From a bacterium (lineage in GTDB: Bacteria; UBP15; UBA6099), in contig JAKQPS010000120.1 of the NCBI GenBank assembly GCA_029564595.1, positions 1 through 64,000 on the forward strand: a DNA stretch of 64,000 nucleotides, given 5' to 3'. The notes beneath the pieces were generated by a model, which was not told where the DNA came from, made no database searches, and was given only the letters and a program-made list of their open reading frames with translations. This document shows, one piece after another, positions 1-7,588 of the stretch. Numbering within the stretch: position 1 is the first letter of the stretch; each line of letters opens with the position of its first letter. The position numbers and the translations under genes were made by a program.

Positions 1-42
1 GTCAACCAGTTCCTTTGATGCAATAATCTTCTTGTCAGCCAT
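1..42 (-). CDS. 5' end of an unidentified protein (partial, runs off the window)
   Basis: Only the first 14 codons are inside the window, reading MADKKIIASKELVD from an ATG at 42. A strong Shine-Dalgarno (GAAAGGAGAG) lies just upstream on the minus strand, which is why I accept it as a real start. The Lys-rich opening followed by a KELVD-like helix is reminiscent of HU/IHF DNA-binding proteins, but 14 residues cannot decide this. It is divergent from the PaaK-like gene at 418. Confidence 0.5.
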   Translation of the reverse strand, partial: MADKKIIASKELVD

Positions 43-185
43 TTTCTCTCCTTTCTATTTGCCAAAGTATTTAGGAGATACTCTAATGGCTGACTCTTTC
101 CTTCGCCACTACAATTTCGCAGAAAAAAGTTTACACTATCCAAACCTATAGAAATAGCTGCGTTGTTTTTACCGCATCTTTCATC

Positions 186-219
186 CCGGATTCGTCGATA
201 GAGCCGACGAACCGGGTTC
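186..219 (+). repeat. Core fragment of dispersed repeat family 1
   Basis: The sequence contains TTCGTCGATAGAGCCGACGAA, split here as arm TTCGTCG, loop atagagc, arm CGACGAA. It matches the outer end of the long copy at 48282-48477 almost base for base (reverse strand), and is related to copies at 1936 and 58518. Only the hairpin end is present here. Confidence 0.6.
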
Positions 220-301
220 ATTGTGGAATTGCAAAATCACGCAAAAGACATGCCTTTCTCATCAAATCTTTCGCAAAAAACATCTCGAAGTCCTGCTGCT
301 T

Positions 302-310
302 TGATATAAT
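302..310 (+). promoter_or_regulatory. Extended -10 promoter element (TGATATAAT)
   Basis: TG-A-TATAAT is a perfect extended -10 hexamer about 108 bp before the ATG at 418. No good -35 is visible, as is usual for extended -10 promoters. The same TGATATAAT occurs before the DNA methylase gene at 2884. Confidence 0.4.
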
Positions 311-417
311 AGGAAGCACTGCAAAAGGGATTCGACAGAGGCAAGAAAAAACATGCGGCGCGGCGCGGCAGAGCAAATCCGAGGCGAACGCTGCCGCGCG
401 CGCGGAAGGTTCGTGAC

Positions 418-1929
418 ATGAGAGAGTTTTCATATCATTGGGCGGCGGAAAAACAAAAGAAGTGGAACGAACAGGCGCTGATGCGGTATCTGAGACGTTA
501 TATATTTCCATATCATCCCTTTTACAGAGAGAGGTTCTCGGAAATGGGAGCAAGAAGCGGCGACATAAAAAACGCTGAAGACTTCCAAAGGCTGGTTCCG
601 CTAACGTCAAAGAACGACATCAAAGGCGACCCGGCGGCGTTCGTGTTGCAACCGGCAGTACCCGGTAGAGAACGGTTGTACGACACCGCTCCGCTCAGGA
701 AAACCGACATGGCTAGATATGTGATCGAAGCGATGAAGTCGCCAACGCAGCCGGGAGCGCCGGACAGGCTCAAGACATTCCGCTCGCGCGTCGAACAAGC
801 CGCGCGCCGCGAATGGTTCCCTATACATTTCCACGCCAGCGGCGGAACCACCGGCGAGCCGACTCCCTCAATGTACACGCATCGCGACATCTTTACCGTC
901 ACGCCGCGCGTCGCCGCAATGGCGAACCTGTGCGGCATCGAGCTTGACCACCGCGCGCTTAATCTATTTCCCGCAGCGCCGCACCTCGCCTTCTTCCAAG
1001 TTGTAATGTCGCAGTTCCTGCTCGGCGGCTGCGTGTTTCACACCTGCGGCGGTGCGGTCATCCCCACCGAAAGGCAGATCGTTCTTGCCGAAAAAGGCAA
1101 GTTCGACTATATAGCCGCCATACCTTCATACCTGACGTACTGGCTTGAGACAGCCAAGAAGATGAAAGAATCCGGAGCTATTAAAGGAATCGACACCATC
1201 AAATACGCGGTCGTGGCCGGAGAGCCGATGGTCCCGGCGTACAGGCAGCGGCTCAAAGAGCAGTTCGCCGCGCTCGGCTCCGACGCCAAAATAATCGAAG
1301 GATACGGCATGACCGAGTTGAAAGGCGCGTTTTACTCTTGCGGCGAAGGCTCCGGAATACACCTGTCGGCGGAAAACTATTTCTGGGAAGTCCTCGATCC
1401 CGAAACTAAGCGGCCCGCGCCGGAAGGCGCTCCGGGCGTCCTGACGTTTTCTCATATCGACTTCAGAGGAACATCGCTGCTCAGGTATTATACCGGAGAC
1501 CTGATTAATGGACTTGTGTGGGACAAATGCCCAAACTGCGGCATGACCGGGCCGAGACTGATCGTTCCGATGAGCCGCGCGGTGAAAGACTTCTCGAAAA
1601 TAAAAGGCTCGCGCGTCTCCATGCTCGACCTCCAAACGGCCATCCGCAACGCTCCCGGCGTAGAGTCTTTTCAGGTAGTAATAACGAAAGAAAACCCCGA
1701 CGACCCGTTCTCTCGCGACTACGTGAAAGTGTTCGCCGCCCCGCGCTCAGGCTCCGAGTCCAAAGACATTGAGCGCGACATAAAAAGGAACGTGAAGCTA
1801 GATTGCGAAATCACTCCCAACGAAGTGATATTTCTGAGCAACGAACAGATAGAAGAACGGCTTTTTCAACGCACCGGCCTCAAAGCCGATTGGATAGTTG
1901 ACGAGCGACGGATGCCGACTGAAGGATAA
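418..1929 (+). CDS. PaaK-like acyl/aryl-CoA ligase (adenylate-forming, phenylacetate-CoA ligase family)
   Basis: 503 aa cytosolic adenylate-forming enzyme, expected to activate a carboxylic acid with ATP and transfer it to CoA. The P-loop-like motif SGGTTGEPT is near residue 141, the family core EGYGMTE near 296, and the YYTGD motif near 357, followed by a CPNCG pair typical of PaaK-type enzymes and the C-terminal swinging domain. Length is somewhat above the usual 430-450 aa because the N-terminus is longer. The ATG at 418 has GGAAGG eight bases upstream. It stands alone, with no CoA-pathway neighbours, so the substrate cannot be inferred; phenylacetate is only the family's name-giving acid. 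Confidence 0.8.
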   Translation: MREFSYHWAAEKQKKWNEQALMRYLRRYIFPYHPFYRERFSEMGARSGDIKNAEDFQRLVPLTSKNDIKGDPAAFVLQPAVPGRERLYDTAPLRKTDMARYVIEAMKSPTQPGAPDRLKTFRSRVEQAARREWFPIHFHASGGTTGEPTPSMYTHRDIFTVTPRVAAMANLCGIELDHRALNLFPAAPHLAFFQVVMSQFLLGGCVFHTCGGAVIPTERQIVLAEKGKFDYIAAIPSYLTYWLETAKKMKESGAIKGIDTIKYAVVAGEPMVPAYRQRLKEQFAALGSDAKIIEGYGMTELKGAFYSCGEGSGIHLSAENYFWEVLDPETKRPAPEGAPGVLTFSHIDFRGTSLLRYYTGDLINGLVWDKCPNCGMTGPRLIVPMSRAVKDFSKIKGSRVSMLDLQTAIRNAPGVESFQVVITKENPDDPFSRDYVKVFAAPRSGSESKDIERDIKRNVKLDCEITPNEVIFLSNEQIEERLFQRTGLKADWIVDERRMPTEG

Positions 1930-1935
1930 TTCCGA

Positions 1936-2126
1936 CCGGATTCGTCTACAGCATCAACGAAACGGGGCTGTTTTCATAGCGGCGAACTGCTTCTTCTCAC
2001 CCCCAAGCTGCGCTTGGAGGCGCCGCCATTTTTGCTCATGAACCCTATGTTCTGTTCACTGCAAAAACGCGCCTTGCGTTCCTCGTTTCATACGCTCTTA
2101 ACAATTTCTGCCGAATCCTGAATAAC
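1936..2126 (+). repeat. Dispersed repeat family 1, long copy
   Basis: About 190 bp immediately after the ligase stop. It aligns along its length with the reverse strand of 48282-48477, sharing blocks such as GTTTTCATAGCGGCGAAC, ATGAACCCTATGTTCT and CGAATCCT, with scattered substitutions and a few short indels. It has no ORF. Both long copies sit in intergenic space, which suggests a MITE- or REP-like element rather than a gene remnant. Confidence 0.7.
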
Positions 2127-2190
2127 CCGGGGTTAAATGGAAACCAATTAAAAGCAATCCTTAATATCAACGCCCCGCCACTGTCGCCTG

Positions 2191-2550
2191 TCACCAGAGG
2201 ATAATCAGCTTGCCGCCTTCGACGGGTTTTCCTTTGATTTTTTCCATGTGCCTGAGAGCGGCCAGTTCTCTTTCAAGTTGAGATGCTTTGATTTGCAGCA
2301 TGTCGGCGAGCGCCTCCGGGCCGCACCCCCCTGTTTCCTTCAGGATGGAAAGGATATGCTGCTGGACCTCGTTGAGTTCCGGGCCTGCGCCGCCTTTGCC
2401 GACGAATGATTTTGCGGTGTGAACGGCCCACGGGTCGCATGCCTTCGCGGGAGAGACGGCGTCGATGTAACAATCCTCGCAGACAGTCCGTCCGTGGAGT
2501 TCCATCTTTTCGTTTTCCGGAATATCGACCCCGCATTTTTCGCATTTCAT
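2191..2550 (-). CDS. Small zinc-ribbon protein with C-terminal winged-helix-like region
   Basis: 119 aa. The N-terminus carries CEKCG and CEDCY pairs (C-x2-C ... C-x2-C), a LIM/zinc-ribbon-like metal site. The C-terminal half (LNEVQQHILSIL ... ALADMLQI ... LERELAALRHM) reads like a compact winged helix. Proteins of this build occur in anaerobic Deltaproteobacteria-like genomes with no assigned role; a regulatory function is inference. I start at the internal ATG 2550, which has GGAGG eight bases upstream, rather than at 2574, which has no site. It is a single gene facing the ligase. Confidence 0.75.
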   Translation of the reverse strand: MKCEKCGVDIPENEKMELHGRTVCEDCYIDAVSPAKACDPWAVHTAKSFVGKGGAGPELNEVQQHILSILKETGGCGPEALADMLQIKASQLERELAALRHMEKIKGKPVEGGKLIILW

Positions 2551-2710
2551 AAACTCAACCTCCGGTAAATTCAATGCTTGCCGCGATACTATTCACCCCA
2601 AATGCAAAATGGTCCGTTGCTACGTGTGCCGTCTCCTTCTTCATTGTTGTAATTGTAGTATAAGATTAGACTTTGAGCACAAAAACCAATGCGCGGATGT
2701 TTTCTAGTAT

Positions 2711-2734
2711 AACATACATTGTTTATGGTATGTT
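2711..2734. promoter_or_regulatory. Operator-like inverted repeat upstream of the R-M genes
   Basis: AACATAC and GTATGTT form perfect 7-bp arms separated by 10 bp, 150 bp before the methylase promoter. The geometry fits a dimeric regulator, but there is no controller gene beside it, so its role is unknown. Confidence 0.3.
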
Positions 2735-2883
2735 CTTCAATGTCGTTTAATGAATAACTGGCGCAAAAGAAAAAACGATTTAATAATGCCTTCGATTTCA
2801 CTTGGTTTGGAACTTATTTTCAAAATTCATTTTTATGTAGCGACTCCACTGTCTGCCAAGAATGCGTTGATTTTATTGAAGTA

Positions 2884-2892
2884 TGATATAAT
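2884..2892 (+). promoter_or_regulatory. Extended -10 promoter element of the methylase gene
   Basis: TGATATAAT (TG-A-TATAAT) lies about 43 bp before the TTG start at 2935. The -35 region has no convincing hexamer at the right distance. Confidence 0.45.
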
Positions 2893-2934
2893 GTAAATGT
2901 CATGTGGTAATTTTGAAACGAAAGGTTGTTTGTA

Positions 2935-3852
2935 TTGTACGGATCGGAAAAGAAAAGAAAAAATAACCCTGCTCCTGTGAATGGGAAGCCTACGAGTAGG
3001 AAGTTGATAGCTTTTGGCTGGTACGGGGGGAAATATTCACACCTTGACTGGCTGTTGCCCTTATTGCCTGATTGTCATCATTACTGCGAACCATTTGCAG
3101 GCTCAGCCGCCGTCTTGCTCAACAGAGCGCCGTCAGCAGTTGAAACATACAACGACTTAGACGGCGAGGTATGCAATTTTTTCCGCGCTCTGAGAAATGA
3201 AAAGGAGAATCTTATCGAACTCATATCGCTTACCCCGTTTTCAAGAGAGGAGTTTGCGATATCCTGCGAGATTGATCCGAATCTTACAGAGCTTGAGCGC
3301 GCAAGAAGGTTTTATGTGAGGGCCAGACAGGTAAGAACCGGACTTGCGCAAACCGCAAGCCTAGGGAGATGGGCGAACTGTAAAAACACAAGCCGAGCGG
3401 GCATGAGCGGCGTTATCAGCAGGTGGCTCGGCGGCATAGACTGCTTGTCTGACATTGCAGAACGTCTACTACGCGTTCAAATAGAAAACCGCCCCGCAAC
3501 GGATGTGATTCAGCTTTATGACTCTGAAGAAACATTGTTTTATTGTGATCCTCCATACATTCATGACACGCGCGGAGACGATTGCGCCTACGCTTACGAG
3601 ATGACAGATGAACAGCATCGCGATCTTGCCGAAGCTCTCAATTCCGCCAAAGGCATGGTCGCGTTATCAAATTATGATTGTGATCTCATGGATAAATTGT
3701 ACCCTGCGAGACGATGGCAGAAAGTGTACGGCGTGGAAAAAACGATTCATTCCACAAAAGGCAAACGAGTCGAGGTTCTTTGGACGAATTACCAATACGC
3801 AAAAATAAGAGACAAACAGATTTCTCTTGAATTCAACAATGAAAAAACCTGA
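2935..3852 (+). CDS. D12-class N6-adenine DNA methyltransferase
   Basis: About 305 aa Dam-like enzyme that methylates adenine in DNA using SAM. FGWYGGK is near residue 27 (the family's N-terminal SAM motif), CEPFAGSAAVL near 51 (motif I), and YCDPPYI near 203 (the DPPY catalytic motif). I prefer the TTG at 2935 over the TTG at 2926, because AAAGG at 2921-2925 then has a normal nine-base spacing. The gene overlaps the following restriction-enzyme gene, so it is the modification half of a type II system. The pair is AT-richer than the flanks, suggesting transfer. The target sequence cannot be read from the protein. Confidence 0.85.
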   Translation: MYGSEKKRKNNPAPVNGKPTSRKLIAFGWYGGKYSHLDWLLPLLPDCHHYCEPFAGSAAVLLNRAPSAVETYNDLDGEVCNFFRALRNEKENLIELISLTPFSREEFAISCEIDPNLTELERARRFYVRARQVRTGLAQTASLGRWANCKNTSRAGMSGVISRWLGGIDCLSDIAERLLRVQIENRPATDVIQLYDSEETLFYCDPPYIHDTRGDDCAYAYEMTDEQHRDLAEALNSAKGMVALSNYDCDLMDKLYPARRWQKVYGVEKTIHSTKGKRVEVLWTNYQYAKIRDKQISLEFNNEKT

Positions 3853-4963
3853 AGAACACCTGCGTCGAATAATCAAGAACGCTGAACGTTTAGGATCAAA
3901 ACGGGCTGTTAAGAATCCAGATTTGATACGAATGATCGACGAGATATGCAACTGCTTAAGCAACAGGGCTGGAGCGCGGCTTTTAATGGCCTGCATGCTT
4001 GCGAAAATCGACAATCCGAATATTGATCCCAGAAAACCATATACTGAAATCGGAGACGGCGATTGCTTTTCCGGCAGAAAATACGATGAGCAGTTTATCA
4101 GTCGATTCATAACCGAAAACAGCTTGCCTTGTAATTCGACAACGGCTTTCCTAACACCCACTCTTCGCAATCACAATAAACCATTGTTTCCAGACGCCGA
4201 TCTTGTGGGTCGGCCAAGGGGCCTATACAAAAGCGCCCTTATTATCCTGAACGATGTCGCACAAGGAGGTACGAGCGCAGAGGCCGTTCTCACTGAAATT
4301 GTCCGTGTGCTTATGATAATTCGCGATGAGAGAAGGTCCCGAATGGAATCGCTTCTGCAAACTTTAAAACAACCCGGCGATTCTCTTCCGCTTTCAACCG
4401 AAAGAATATTGAAGCTGCTGGAGATGCATCTTTCGTGCGGGCATTCAAGCAGATTGCCGGTTCTTATGGTTGCCGCCGCTTACAATGCAGCCTCTTCGAA
4501 GCTCGGCGAAAAAGCCCTTCCCCTAAAAGGTCACACCGCCGCCGATGAGCAAACAGGCGCTTTAGGAGACATCGAAATAACCCTGACTAACGATGACCGG
4601 GTTGTAACTGTCTATGAAATGAAATCAAAGCGTATGACTATAGATGATATCGATCGAGCGCTTCGCAAACTCATCGAACAAGAAACACGCGTCGATAATT
4701 ATATTTTCATTACCACCGATGTGATTGAAAAAGAAATTGTCGATTATGCTTCAGATGTTTACGCTAGAATCGGCGGCACAGAAATAGCGGCGCTTGACTG
4801 CATAGGATTCGTTCGTCACTTTCTACATCTCTTTCATAGGCTTCGAATATCCTTTCTTAATGAATACCAATCACTCATGTTATTCGAGCCAGACAGCGCT
4901 GTCAGCCAACCGCTCAAAGAAGCTTTTCTTTCGATGCGCCATGCCGCAGAAGCAGATGAGTGA
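3839..4963 (+). CDS. Type II restriction endonuclease, SacI-family-like
   Basis: About 374 aa. The segment around residue 243 (GDIEITL) and the following YEMKSK near 258 supply a PD-(D/E)xK-type nuclease core (D ... ExK). The whole protein, including the YTEIGDGDCFSGRKYDEQF stretch and the C-terminal DCIGFVRHFLHLFHR, matches my memory of the SacI restriction endonuclease family. It cleaves unmodified DNA while the upstream methylase protects the host. The ATG at 3839 lies inside the methylase gene (14-bp overlap); a TTG at 3827 is the alternative. No own Shine-Dalgarno is visible, so expression is probably coupled to the methylase. Cleavage of GAGCTC is possible but unproven. Confidence 0.65.
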   Translation: MKKPEEHLRRIIKNAERLGSKRAVKNPDLIRMIDEICNCLSNRAGARLLMACMLAKIDNPNIDPRKPYTEIGDGDCFSGRKYDEQFISRFITENSLPCNSTTAFLTPTLRNHNKPLFPDADLVGRPRGLYKSALIILNDVAQGGTSAEAVLTEIVRVLMIIRDERRSRMESLLQTLKQPGDSLPLSTERILKLLEMHLSCGHSSRLPVLMVAAAYNAASSKLGEKALPLKGHTAADEQTGALGDIEITLTNDDRVVTVYEMKSKRMTIDDIDRALRKLIEQETRVDNYIFITTDVIEKEIVDYASDVYARIGGTEIAALDCIGFVRHFLHLFHRLRISFLNEYQSLMLFEPDSAVSQPLKEAFLSMRHAAEADE

Positions 4964-4995
4964 TTGTTTTTGTTTTTCCGCAAGTTAAAACCAAG

Positions 4996-5781
4996 TCATG
5001 CCGGGCGGGCGGCCAAGAAAACGGAATCGCACATGTCGGGATGTTTCAGGCCGAGCCTGTAAAGAGCCTCGATGTGAGTCTCCGTCAGGAACCCTTGGCT
5101 GAGAAGCTGATTCAACTGGAAATCGGCCAGCGGCTTGAATATCACTCCGGATTTCTCCAGTATTTCAAAACCTTCTGCGCGCAGTCCGGCAACTGCTGAT
5201 TCGAAGTCGTATGTTCTTCTGTGCCCGTGATTGATATCGTTTTCGGTAAGCCCCTCAAGGCTTTGCAGCAGTCCCATCTCAAGAGCCAGCCTGCGGGAAA
5301 ACGCTTGGTTGTTGGGCACGACGACAAACAGCAACCCGCCCGGCTTTAAAGCCTTGCGTATCATTCGCAGAACGACTCCCGGATCGATGACGTGCTCGAA
5401 TACATAGTTGGCGAAGACGAAGTCGTATATGCCGTCCGCTGCGTAGTCCTCGAAGAGCGTCTTAATGAAAGAGACGTTCGGGAGGTTCAACTCCTTGCAT
5501 TTGTCGATGAAAGCCGCCGAGCCTTCGATGACGTCGAGATGATTCACAATTTTCGAGAGCAGCTCGGTTTCAAAACCGTCGTGGCAGCCCAGTTCGAGAG
5601 CGGTTCCCCCGGCGGCGGGCATAAGGCGTTTGGAGGCCTCGAAGATCAGCCTTCTTTTGATGTTGTGATAGGGGATGTCTTCGACGTAAGTGCCGCTCAC
5701 GCGCTCCAAGAAAGCTGTTTCGCCCGCATGGCTCGCGGAGCCGTTCGCGTCTGTATTCGATGAATCGTCATGTTTTTTCAT
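4996..5781 (-). CDS. Class I SAM-dependent methyltransferase
   Basis: 261 aa Methyltransf_11/23-type protein. Motif I is ALELGCHDGFE near residue 60, the acidic SAM-ribose position lies in LDVIEGS, and the motif IV-V area reads FVFANYVFEHV and KPGGLLFVVVPN. The YVFEHVIDPGVVL arrangement resembles enzymes acting on small molecules or sugars, but the substrate is not readable. The ATG at 5781 has AAGGAA seven bases upstream. It runs in the same direction as the QueD-like and LOG genes upstream, though with a gap of about 125 bp. Confidence 0.8.
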   Translation of the reverse strand: MKKHDDSSNTDANGSASHAGETAFLERVSGTYVEDIPYHNIKRRLIFEASKRLMPAAGGTALELGCHDGFETELLSKIVNHLDVIEGSAAFIDKCKELNLPNVSFIKTLFEDYAADGIYDFVFANYVFEHVIDPGVVLRMIRKALKPGGLLFVVVPNNQAFSRRLALEMGLLQSLEGLTENDINHGHRRTYDFESAVAGLRAEGFEILEKSGVIFKPLADFQLNQLLSQGFLTETHIEALYRLGLKHPDMCDSVFLAARPA

Positions 5782-5907
5782 AATAGTTTCCTTCGGCGCA
5801 GTCGCGGGAGGCCGGCTGAACGGGCCGTGCTTCTCCGCTGGTTTTGCGTTTCGGTTCCGGGCCGCTGATGAATGCCGAATGACAACAATCGCGGCGGACG
5901 GGCGGGC

Positions 5908-6276
5908 TTATTCGAAATAAGAGGCGCGGGAGCCTTCGGACTCCCAGACGTCGACGCGGGACACCCGCGCGCGCCCGTCGTTGAGTCTGGCGGAAAGCTC
6001 GGCATAGAAATGCTTGGCCAAGTTTTCCGCGCTGGGGTTGATGGAGTCGAAAGGCGGGACATCGTTGATAAGGGTGTGGTCGAGACGGTCGGCGGTTTCC
6101 ACGAGAGCGGCCTTCAGGATTTTGAAATCGACCACCATGCCGAGCCGGTCAAGTTCCGTGGCAGCGACATGCGCTTTCACCTTCCAGTTATGCCCGTGAA
6201 GAGCCTCGCAGCGGCCTTCGTACTCGCGCAGGCTGTGCGCGCTTGAGAACGTGGTTTCTTTGCTGACCTCGTACAT
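5908..6276 (-). CDS. queD: 6-pyruvoyl-tetrahydropterin synthase / QueD-like enzyme
   Basis: 122 aa, the usual family length. The zinc-binding histidines sit in FSSAHSL and LHGHNW, and a cysteine four residues before HGH (CEALHGH) is the catalytic position in QueD (6-carboxy-tetrahydropterin synthase). That enzyme acts in queuosine and other 7-deazapurine synthesis. The VVDFKILK and DHTLIN motifs are also present. I start at the ATG at 6276, which has GGAGAG just upstream, rather than at 6321. No queC or queE gene is nearby, so QueD versus a pterin synthase is not settled by context. Confidence 0.8.
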   Translation of the reverse strand: MYEVSKETTFSSAHSLREYEGRCEALHGHNWKVKAHVAATELDRLGMVVDFKILKAALVETADRLDHTLINDVPPFDSINPSAENLAKHFYAELSARLNDGRARVSRVDVWESEGSRASYFE

Positions 6277-6345
6277 TTCGCTCTCTCCATAAATAGGGTC
6301 GGGGCCGCGGGTCTTTCGCAAACGCCGCCGCGCCTCGCCCGACTT

Positions 6346-7008
6346 TCAGTCCAGTTTCATGTGTTCGTAATCGACGTTGAAATCCTTGATGATGAGGGCT
6401 GCCTCTTCGGGGTCGTCGGTGACGTGGAACAGGTCGAGGTCGTCCTCGTTTATGAATTTCTCTCTGAGCATTTCCTTTTTAATCCAGCGCACCAGCCCGG
6501 CCCAGTAGTCCGCGCCCATAAGGATGATGGGGCATTTGTGGATTTTCTCCGTCTGGACGAGTGTTAGAGACTCCATAAGCTCGTCCATGGTGCCGAGTCC
6601 GCCGGGCATGACGACGATGCCGTGGGTGTATTTGAGGAACATGACTTTGCGGACGAAGAAATAGTGGAAGTCGATGTGGGTTGTGATGTAGGGGTTGGCG
6701 CGTTGTTCGAAGGGGAGAAGGATGTTGAGGCCGATGGACTCGCCGCCCGCTTCCGAAGCGCCCTTGTTTGCGGCTTCCATGAGTCCGGGGCCGCCGCCGG
6801 TGACGACGCCGTAGCCCTGTTTGACCATCGCTTTGGCGGTCTTGACGGTGAGTTTATAGTAGGGGTCTTTTGGTTTGCTGCGGGCGGAACCGAAGATGGT
6901 CACCACCGGGCCGACTTGGGACAGTGTGTTGAAGCCGTCGACGAACTCCGCCATAATCCTGAACACTCGCCAAGTGTCTTCGGCCACGGTGCTTTCGATA
7001 TGCGACAT
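6346..7008 (-). CDS. LOG-family Rossmann-fold protein (nucleotide phosphoribohydrolase type)
   Basis: 220 aa member of the TIGR00730/LOG family, formerly misannotated as lysine decarboxylase. The defining motif PGGLGTMDE is present, as is GGGPGLMEAAN for phosphate binding. Characterised members remove ribose 5-phosphate from nucleoside 5'-monophosphates, such as cytokinin riboside monophosphates in plants; bacterial members often act on AMP. The ATG at 7008 has AAGGAG eight bases upstream. It precedes queD on the same strand with a 70-bp gap. Confidence 0.85.
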   Translation of the reverse strand: MSHIESTVAEDTWRVFRIMAEFVDGFNTLSQVGPVVTIFGSARSKPKDPYYKLTVKTAKAMVKQGYGVVTGGGPGLMEAANKGASEAGGESIGLNILLPFEQRANPYITTHIDFHYFFVRKVMFLKYTHGIVVMPGGLGTMDELMESLTLVQTEKIHKCPIILMGADYWAGLVRWIKKEMLREKFINEDDLDLFHVTDDPEEAALIIKDFNVDYEHMKLD

Positions 7009-7096
7009 GCCGCGATCTCCTTTTCGACAAATATGCTTTTAATATATTAAGCGGAAACAGACCGCCGGGCAAGGAAGCCGCGACGGGAGAGCGCTA

Positions 7097-7125
7097 TTGA
7101 ATTTTTGAGAGAATATATATACAAT
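7097..7125 (+). promoter_or_regulatory. Sigma-70-type promoter (TTGAAT-N17-TACAAT)
   Basis: -35 TTGAAT at 7097-7102 and -10 TACAAT at 7120-7125, with the ideal 17-bp spacer, lie about 77 bp before the receiver gene at 7202. It would drive the two-component and pilus genes downstream. Confidence 0.5.
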
Positions 7126-7201
7126 CAGTTCGGCGCGCGGGGGAAGTCGGCGCGGAGAAGCCGCGCGGCGCCGCCCGCCACTTGCATTTTAGGAAAAGAC
7201 A

Positions 7202-7588
7202 ATGGGCCTGTTAGACAGGATAAAAGGCAAGAAAAAAGTATTTATCATCGACAACGAAGACAGTCTGCGAAAGCTGTTGAGGGCGAGGCTGTCGCATGCG
7301 GGATATGATATAGTTTCTACTGAGAACGGGAACGACCTGTTGGAGACGATAAGGAAGAGTTCGCCGAGGGTGACGCTGATAGACGGGGAGATGCCGGGGG
7401 GCGCGGCGCTTGAGGCGCTGGCGCGGATAAGGGCGGACAAGAAGCTGAAAGCGGTCAAGGTGTTCATGCTCGCGGACGAGAGCCAGATAGAATCGATAGA
7501 GCGGGCGATCAATCTCGGAGTGGACAACTACATAGTGAAGCCGTTCAACCCTGCGGACGTGGTCGAGCGGATAAAAAAGGCTACTTGA
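7202..7588 (+). CDS. Single-domain response regulator (CheY-like receiver)
   Basis: 128 aa made of one receiver domain. Acidic residues are in IIDNED, the phosphoacceptor Asp is in LIDGEMP, and the conserved Lys-Pro is in IVKPF. There is no output domain, so it should act by protein contact. The ATG at 7202 has an AGGAAAAG Shine-Dalgarno. It ends inside the start of the histidine kinase gene, so the two are translationally coupled; it may be an additional phosphotransfer partner of that kinase. Confidence 0.85.
   Translation: MGLLDRIKGKKKVFIIDNEDSLRKLLRARLSHAGYDIVSTENGNDLLETIRKSSPRVTLIDGEMPGGAALEALARIRADKKLKAVKVFMLADESQIESIERAINLGVDNYIVKPFNPADVVERIKKAT

Larger units (their letters stand above)
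43..417. other. Intergenic region between divergent genes
   Basis: This 375-bp stretch holds the 5' leader of the minus-strand gene, a core copy of the dispersed repeat at 186-219, and an extended -10 element at 302-310 facing the PaaK-like gene. Nothing else in it looks coding. Confidence 0.6.
2551..2934. other. AT-rich intergenic region before the restriction-modification genes
   Basis: 384 bp, visibly AT-richer than its surroundings. It contains an inverted repeat AACATAC-N10-GTATGTT at 2711-2734 and an extended -10 element at 2884-2892. A 70-codon minus-strand ORF here has no ribosome site or recognisable sequence and is not called. Confidence 0.5.
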
